DNA from: Anabas testudineus | Taxonomy: Eukaryota > Chordata > Actinopteri > Anabantiformes > Anabantidae | Length of the DNA: 64,000 nt | Direction of reading: 5' to 3' | NCBI RefSeq assembly: GCF_900324465.2 | Contig: NC_046622.1 | Span: 20,624,297 to 20,688,296, forward strand | Shown: piece after piece, positions 57,250 through 64,000 of the stretch | Numbering within the stretch: the first letter of the stretch is position 1 | How the letters are laid out: every line of letters starts with the position of its first letter | The notes under the pieces: model-generated | The model's database searches: none | What the model saw: only the letters and a program-made list of their open reading frames with translations | What the model was told of the DNA's origin: nothing | Position numbers and translations under genes: made by a program

Positions 57250-60200
57250 AAATTCAATTCATTTCTATCTGTAAAGTGCCAGGCAACAAAAACAACAAGA
57301 AGCATCAAAAACATTGGGCAGGTTAACTGGATTCTGGAGATGTACAGCTCCAGGCCGAGGATACCTGCAGAAAAGGACAGAGAGAGGGAGACGGAGGGGA
57401 GGAAACACAACTACAGGAGAGATAAGGTACAAAGTTAATGACAAGGAAAGCTTCACTCTGAGAATGGAGAGTTCTGTTGGGAAAATACAGAACTATGGGG
57501 TCTTTAAGGTAAGATGGAGCTTGATTATTAAGTGCTTTATATGTGAAGAGAAGTGTTTTAAATTCAATTCTGGATTTTACAGGGATCCAATGGAGAGAAG
57601 CTAACGTAGGAGAAATATGATCTCTCTTGCTAATTCCAGTCAGAACTCTGGCTGCAGCATTTTGGATTAACTGGAGGCTTTGGAATGAGTAATTGGGACA
57701 TCCCATTAATAAGGAATTACAATAGTCAAGTCTGGAAGTAACATATGCATGGACTAGTTTTTCAGCATCACTTTGGGACAGGATGCTCCTAATTTTAACA
57801 ATATTTCTCTGGTGGAAAAAGGCAGTTATAGAGATATCTTTGATGTATGAAGTGAAGGAGATATCCTGATCAATGGTAACGCTGAGATTTCTGACATTGT
57901 TACTTGAGGCCAATACTAAATCGTGTAGGGTAAAAATGTGATTAGACATAGTGTCTCTGAGATTTTTAGGACCAAACAAAATAAGCTCTGTCTTGTCTGA
58001 ATTTAGGAGAAGGAAATTGGAGGACATCTAGGCCTTTATGTCTTTTAAGCATGCTTGAAGTTTGATTCATTGATTAGCTTCCTCTGCTTTCATAGATAAA
58101 TATAGCTGGCTATCATCTGAATAGCGATGGAAATTTAAAGAGTGCTTCCTAATAATATTGCCTAAGGGGGACATATATAGAATGAAAAGAATCGGTCCAA
58201 GCGCAGAACCTCGTGGAACTCCATAGCTAAATTGGTGTACATGGAAGACTCATCATTAACAATCACAAACTGGAATCTATCTGATAGATACGATTTAAAC
58301 CACTCTAGTGCTGTTCCTTTAATCCCAATGACATCTGTGTAATAAAATGTTGTCATCGTGTCGAATGTAGCACTAAGATCTAACAAGACGAGTATAGAGA
58401 GTAGTCCATTGTGTGATGCTAAAAGAAGATCATTAGTGACCTTTACCAGTGTTGTTTCTTTACTATGATGTACTGGAACTCTTCATATAGGTTATTTCTG
58501 CAAAGGTGGTTACATAATTGCTTAGAAACTACCTTTTCAAGAATTTTAGATAATTCTTTCCAGGCTGAGCCACAGAGCCCACTTCAGTTCACTATCCGCT
58601 CCTCAGTCCCTCCCCCACACGACTCAGCCACCACCCTAACAATCTCAGCTGAGCAAGTGAGAAGAGAGCTGAACAGACTTCACCCCACAAAAGCGGCAGG
58701 TCCTGATGAAGTCAGCCCAAGGGTGCTGAAAGGCTGTGCTCCTCAGCTATGTGGTGTTCTCCAACACGTCTTCAACCTCAGCCTGCAACTGGAGAGAGTT
58801 CCTCTTGGGTGGAAAAAGTCATGTCTGGTTCCCCTGAATAAGACGCCACGTCCCAGAGTCCTCAATGATTCAGACCAGTGGCTCACATTATGAAGGCTTT
58901 CGAGAGGCTAATCCAGGAGTCCCTCCGACCTCTGGTCAAACCCTCACGTGACCCCCTCCAGTTTGCTTATCAACCCCATATTGGAGTGGATGACGCCATC
59001 ATACACCTGCTCCATTGCACCTACACCCACCTGGACAAACCTGAGGGCTTAGTGAGGATAATGTTTTTTGATTTCTCCAGTTCATTCAACACCATCCGGC
59101 CGGCACTGGTGGAAAAGAAATTAAAAAACATGCAGGTCAACACTCCCCTGATTTCCTGGATCATGGACTACCTCACTAACCGCCCACAGTATATCCGCCT
59201 GCAGAACTGTGTGTCTGATACTGTGGTCTGTGGCACAGGTGCTCCACAGGGGACAGTTCTGTCTCCATTCCTCTTCACCCTGTATACATCAGACTTCAGG
59301 TACAACTCAGAGTACTGTCATCTTCAGAAGTTCTCTGATGACTCTGCAGTTGTAGTATGTATTAAGGGTGGAGATATCACAGGGAACCGTGGTGGACAGT
59401 TTTGTTGACTGTTGTGGACTCAACCATCTGCAACTCAACATCAATAAAACAAAGGAGCTGGTCCTGTCATCCCTCTCTCTATACAGGGGGAGGATGTGGG
59501 GGTCGTGTCCGAGTACAAATACCTGGGAGTGTACTTGGACAACAAACTGGACTGGACCAAAAACTCATCAGCATTGTACAAAAAGGCTCAAAGCCGGTTG
59601 TACTGGGGTGGCAACATGAAGGTGGCGGACACTAACAGACTAAACAAACTGATTAGGAGGGCTGGTTCTGTTCTGGGGGTGGAGCTGGACCCTCTACATG
59701 TTGTGGCTGAGAGGAGGATGCTGTCTAAACTCCTCTTAATCCTGGACAATCCAGGGGATCCTTTCTACCTGTGGCCATCAATCTGTACAATTCCTCCCCC
59801 CCATGTAAGGTGTGGGGGAAATGATAGTTGTGTCATAAACTAGCTGTCAATCCACATAGGCTATATATATTGACCCAATTTCATTCGTCTATTTTACATA
59901 TTCTGTTTATATATTGAGTTTTTCTGTATTTTTGTTATTGGTTATGTGTATTTGGTTGTATGTTGGTGTTGGATCTTTCCTGGTTGTGGTTCCTTTTCTT
60001 TCTGTCTGTTTTGAGAACAACGGTAATGAGGCAAAACAATTTCCCTGGGCCCAGAGTAGGCTATTTGAGTAGGGGTTTGACAACAGCAACCTTAAACACC
60101 TGTGGTACATAGGCTGTTTGTAAAGATAGATGGCTCTGATCTAAAATGGAAGTGCTGACCAAAGGTAAGAAATCTTTGAGAAGTTTAGTCGGGATGGGGT

Positions 60201-61440
60201 CTAAGAGACATGTTGATGGTTTAGATTAATTAATTACTGAAATTCTCAAAGGGGATACTAGGCTTGACAGAGCTATGACTCTTTGTCAGCCTGGCTACAG
60301 TGCTGAAAAAAAACCTGGGGTTGTTTTTATTTGCCTCTATTAATAAGGAGTAATATGTGGTTCTAGCTCTAGGGCTTTTTACATACTATTAAATTATCTT
60401 TCCAGGCTAGGCAAGATTTATATGAACTAGTGGAACACCACATTCTTTCCAGCTTACATAATGTCGGCTTTAAGTTACGGATTTGTGAACTGTACCATGG
60501 AGCTAGCTTCCTCTGATTCACTAGCTTCTTTTCAGAGGAGCAATAGTAGTGAGTATTGTTTGAAGTGAGGCTGCAGTACTATGAACAAGATAGTCAACCT
60601 CCTCTGTGTTGGCACATGGCTCTGAAATAAAAGATGGAATCAGTTCCTTAAATTTGTCAACAGCATTTTCATGTAAACATCTACTTTAGTAAATTTTATT
60701 CTTAGGTAAAGTACAGTTTGGTACTGTAAATTCAAAGGTTATTAAAAAATGATCAGATAAAAGAGGGTTTTAGGGAAAACAGTAAATGGGATTATTTACA
60801 TTTTGGATAAAACCAATGGAGTCTTTGTTCTGCAAGAGGAGTTGTCTTTATTTTTATCAGGTTCTTGTGAAGCACTCCTCTTGGGTTAGTTTTTGATATA
60901 AATAATGTAGGTGGTGAGGGAGCAGACACTGTCTCTATGGGGTTATGGTGGTTTTTGTGGGGTGACGGCTGTAAGGAAGCTCCAGATAGTTGTGTACGAC
61001 TGCGTCTCTGTGTCCTGGGCTCCACTCTGAGATGTCAGGGTTATATTGTATAACCTAATAAACTCTGAAATATTTCTGGATAGTAGAGGCGCACCATCTA
61101 AGTGGTATGGATGGCGTATCTTCTAATCAACCCGGGTTTTCTACAAAAAGTTTTCCAGTTGTCGGGTGTCATTAACTCCTGTGTGAATTATAATTTTACT
61201 GGATTTCCGTTTATCCTTAGACAGGAGTTTCAAATAGAATTAGACGTTGCCCACTCTGGCCCCAGAAATACACTTGACTATAGCCGCTGGAGTCTTCATG
61301 TTTCTGACAATTATCAGAATCAGAAACATTTTATTGCCAGGTGCGATAAAGGGCATTTTACAGCACTAGGAATTTGGAGTGGGTTTCCTAGCGGTTCTGT
61401 TGCTGAGTGGAGAACATCCGTTTGAAACGTGAACCTGGTT
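57250..61440 (-). mobile_element. Large LINE (L2/CR1-like), interrupted
   Basis: On the - strand the end of ORF2 is long and readable: MSSNFLLLNSDKTELILFGP, VRNLSVTIDQDISFTSYIK, FFHQRNIVKIRSILSQSDAE, KLVHAYVTSRLDYCNSLLMG, QLIQNAAARVLTGISKRDHI, LASLHWIPVKSRIEFKTLLF. Upstream are VLLDLSATFDT-like (58162-58386) and ELSKILEKVVSKQLCNHL (58490-58560) motifs. The order resumes past a + strand insertion at about 60050 with AVVKPLL and older parts toward 61440. Several frameshifts; inactive. Confidence 0.8.
58562..60050 (+). mobile_element. CR1/L2-like LINE inserted into the opposite-strand LINE
   Basis: A 5'-truncated ORF2: RRELNRLHPTKAAGPDEVSP, RVLKGCAPQLCGVLQHVFNL, DPLQFAYQPHIGVDDAIIHL, MFFDFSSSFNTIRPALVEKK (first catalytic Asp), GAPQGTVLSPFLFTLYTSDF, KFSDDSAVV (catalytic box), NHLQLNINKTKELV, YKYLGVYLDNKLDWTK, RAGSVLGVELDPLHVVAERR. 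Frames shift several times. It ends near the 'gaggcaaaacaatttccctg' tail. Same family as 11310-12660. Confidence 0.8.
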
Positions 61441-61904
61441 GTAATAAATTTTGTGCGAGTGTCTAGGGTTATGCTTTCTACGAATCGTCAGCCAGCCAGC
61501 CTGACTTCCCGGCTCCTCAGGAACTGCTGGAGGACAGCTAATGGGAGCTAAGCTAGCTGGCTTATTTTCCATGGTGCGGAGCCAAGTCTTCAAATCAGTC
61601 AGCCTCACCTCCAATGCTGCAAATAAATTACATTTGTTACAAATCCCCTTATCACTAAAAGAGGCAGAGAAGAAGCTAAACATGTTACAACTCTTATGCC
61701 AGTCACTGTGCACTAGAACTATGTATTTAGTTTTAAGTTGGATAAAGTTAGAATAAACACAGCACAACAGAATAAAAAAAAAAAAAAAAAAAAGCAGTAA
61801 CCAGAAAAAAAAGTGGCAAAGAAAGTATGTGTGGTTGTGATCTGATTTTCTAATCTGATTTAAGTCCACAGTAACAAATATAATGTGCCTAAAAGAACAC
61901 AAAA
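61441..61904. other. Spacer, possible LINE 5' part
   Basis: This may continue the - strand LINE (untranslated 5' part). It includes an A-run at 61773-61791. No gene seen. Confidence 0.35.
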
Positions 61905-62590
61905 CAATCTTATCTTTCATGTCTTTATTAAGAACAACCATAAATACCTCATAGTGCTAGTGGAAAAAGTATAACTCTTGGAATTAATAACTGCTTGACT
62001 GGTTATTTTGTCCTGTTGTATCACCCTACAAAGTTTCAGCTGTTGTACACACAGAGAAGCGGTTAACCAAACAGAGCACCACTAAGCACAAAACTATAAA
62101 CTCACTGAATAAGAAATAGCTACAAAGTGACAAAGAAAAATCACTGCCGAACGCAGGCAAACATGAACAGATATACAGACAAGACAATACGAAGTAACAA
62201 AGAAAAACCACGCGGACAAAAACTAACAGACAAACTAGACGTACAAAGTAACAACCAAAAGACACTGCAGTGGCAGGTAAAAAACAGGAACTCACAAATG
62301 AAACCAAAGTCCAACAAACTGAAGTGCAGTCTGGGGGGAAACAAACGAGTCCAGAGTTATCCAAAATGACTGAGTGACTAAGACCAACAGACAAACAAGT
62401 AGAGTAGACGCACAGGTGAAACAAGTCAGTCATTAGTCCGGTGAGTGGAGAAAGAGGAAGTCCACGTACGGGTGTGGCAGGAGAGTGAGCAACAAAACAA
62501 AAAGAAAACCCACAGACAGAGGCGAATTGTCACAAAAGACTATTGTATTTGTTAATACTCTTGACTTACATTTAGATCAGATCACATTTC
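61905..62590. mobile_element. Tc1-like element ends around unrelated filler
   Basis: The left end ('tttcatgtctttattaagaa', 'cctcatagtgctagtgg', 'gcttgactggttattttgtc') matches 50340-50440, and the right end ('attgtatttgttaatactct') matches 51225-51245. The middle, 62040-62530, carries no transposase and is unrelated to the element at 50320. Confidence 0.55.
62040..62530. other. Unclassified repeat-like insert
   Basis: A-rich sequence with many 'acaaacaaa'-type words, then 'gtgaaacaagtcagtcatta' and 'ggtgtggcaggagagtgagc', between Tc1 ends. The style is that of a dispersed fish repeat, but I cannot name the family or see target duplications. Confidence 0.3.
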
Positions 62591-62849
62591 ATGACAAATG
62601 GTGTCATAAAATGTATATATACATATGTATAGTGTTCCTATCATCATATATATACTTGAAAAAAAGTATTAATATTTATTTATCTTATCCAGTGTTTTAT
62701 TAAATATTTTTTGGTTTATCTTCTTCAATGTTTGATACATGTTTAATAATAATAATTTAATGTTTAATGTTTAAAAAAATTAACTGATCTCTAAGTGATC
62801 TACATGCAGTAGCAGCGGAAAGTCCCCTTTCTGACACTTCTCGATACAG

Positions 62850-62855
<6 letters not shown>

Positions 62856-62908
<53 letters not shown>
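62856..62908. repeat. TA microsatellite
   Basis: About 25 TA units, 210 bases before the 3' end of OlfC gene 7, in the same relative place as 51264-51316. Confidence 0.85.
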
Positions 62909-62915
<7 letters not shown>

Positions 62916-63120
62916 CATCACAATCATATTCATTCACATTTTAGGAAACTTAAAAAGACACTACTACTGTAATGTTAGGTCAAATACCTACTGTATACAA
63001 AAATCATATATGCAAGCAGATTGATTGGTAGAAGAAAATAATAACTTAAATGGCTAAAAAAGCCTGTTTGGTTAGAATCATGTTACATTTTCTTTTCATT
63101 CACATTGCTACTTTTTTCAA

Positions 63121-64000
63121 CTATCTGGCCATGAGATGTTTCTTAGTGTTTTTTTCAGGCCTCAGGAGAATAATGAAACATTTTGGAGCAAAGATACAGA
63201 GAAGTAAACCATAGCTAGAGGCAAGAATTGCAAAAATCTCCACAGCAACAACATACTTCCCAGGAGAGCTGACATAAGCAGGGACAAAGGCCACCCAGAC
63301 AGCACAGAAGATCAGCATGCTGAAGGTCATGAGTTTGGCCTCGTTGAAGTTATCAGGAAGTTTCCGAGCAAGAAAAGCCAAAAGGAGACAGATGCAGGCC
63401 AGCAGGCCAATGTAACCCAGAACCAGAGAGAAGCCCAATACAGAGACCATGGCACACTCCAGGGTGACCTTTGACCCTTGGAAACCCATATCACGCTTAG
63501 GCACAGGAGGACTGAGGGTCAGCCATGTAGCACAGATTATAACCTGGATGAAAAGAAAATGTGAATAAATGTACTGCAGAAAACCAAAAGTTGTATAAAT
63601 ATTTAAAAAGTAAAAGCACATATTATTACCTGGATACAAGTAAGAAGGCAGACACTCCCTCTCTGTTGGCCTGGGCCAAACCACTTGATCAAGGCTTCAG
63701 CACCAGGTCGAGCTGAACGAAATGCTGCAAGAACCACTATGGTTTTGACTTTGAGACAGGAAACACAAAGAACAAAGCTGATCCCAAAAGCTGCCTGCTG
63801 GAACCGACAAGACCAGACTGAGGGACGACCAATGAACCCCAGAGAGCACAAGAAGCAGAGCTTCAGAGACACAAGAAGCAGGAAGCTCAGTTCTGAGTTG
63901 TTGGCTCGTACCTACAGATGAGAAGTCACAGTCATATACATAAAAGATGACAAAATGAACAGCCAGACTTTTATGACTTCATCAAAAACTCAACAGGGCT
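63121..64000 (-). CDS. OlfC (V2R-type) olfactory receptor 7, partial (window end)
   Basis: Only the last two exons are inside the window: 63911-63630 (helices 1-4 part, [20 protein letters not shown]) and 63543-63121 ([20 protein letters not shown] through [25 protein letters not shown] and [16 protein letters not shown], ending HLMAR). Both are in frame and of the same length as in genes 3 to 6. The intron before them shares the LINE-like insertion of gene 6. The rest lies beyond 64000, so integrity cannot be judged. Confidence 0.85.

Noticed and set aside
57323-58027. Long open frame of 234 codons as a host gene
   Set aside because: The protein is a LINE ORF2 C-terminus (SRLDYCNSLL, QLIQNAAARVLT, LHWIPVK) and is followed by broken upstream parts.
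58465-59843. Overlapping open frames as host genes
   Set aside because: They are shifted frames of one LINE reverse transcriptase.
61366-61941. 191-codon - strand frame as a gene
   Set aside because: Low-complexity Phe-rich stretch from a poly-A run, no family resemblance, no splice context.
62026-62433. 135-codon Cys/Val/Leu-rich - strand frame as a membrane protein
   Set aside because: It comes from an A-rich repeat between Tc1 ends; composition, not conservation, makes it look hydrophobic.
1-64000. CRISPR arrays, tRNA or rRNA genes, bacterial operons
   Set aside because: None seen. The only tRNA-like motif is the B-box of the SINE at 15066-15245.

Overview
The window looks like a ray-finned (teleost) fish genome. 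Evidence: intron-rich vertebrate genes, AT-rich spacers, many Tc1-like, hAT-like and CR1/L2-like LINE relics, and two chemoreceptor families. One family is OlfC (the fish V2R-type, class C vomeronasal receptors). The other is a class A GPCR that closely matches the succinate receptor SUCNR1. All exon limits were read by hand from GT/AG sites and reading phase; no alignment or search was run.

Layout. About 1-18 kb holds three tandem units. Each unit has, in order, an OlfC-type promoter, a decayed OlfC exon 1, a complete two-exon sucnr1-like gene, and a decayed OlfC exon 2, all on the + strand. The sucnr1-like genes therefore sit where intron 1 of an ancestral OlfC gene used to be. Transposon debris separates the units. 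About 19.9-30.4 kb holds two intact + strand OlfC genes with 9 coding exons and 875 codons each. About 30.4-32.9 kb is a convergent spacer with repeat fossils. About 32.9-64 kb holds five - strand OlfC genes of a second subfamily with 11 coding exons. Three look intact (914, 907 and 907 residues), one carries a 1-bp insertion that breaks the large ligand-domain exon, and one is cut by the window end. Two further clusters of stray OlfC exons lie between them. Nested LINEs fill 57.2-61.4 kb.

How the genes fit together. OlfC receptors are surface receptors of olfactory sensory neurons with a Venus-flytrap ligand domain, a cysteine-rich linker and seven membrane helices; many are thought to sense amino acids. 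SUCNR1 senses extracellular succinate. The nesting of sucnr1-like genes between an OlfC promoter/exon 1 and an OlfC exon 2, with splice sites kept, suggests that the OlfC promoter may now drive the succinate-receptor-like genes. That is inference. Other notable points: the three sucnr1-like receptors have lost the usual sodium-pocket Asp and Asn, and the OlfC genes carry extra introns, including two that split the seven-helix region, which is normally one exon.
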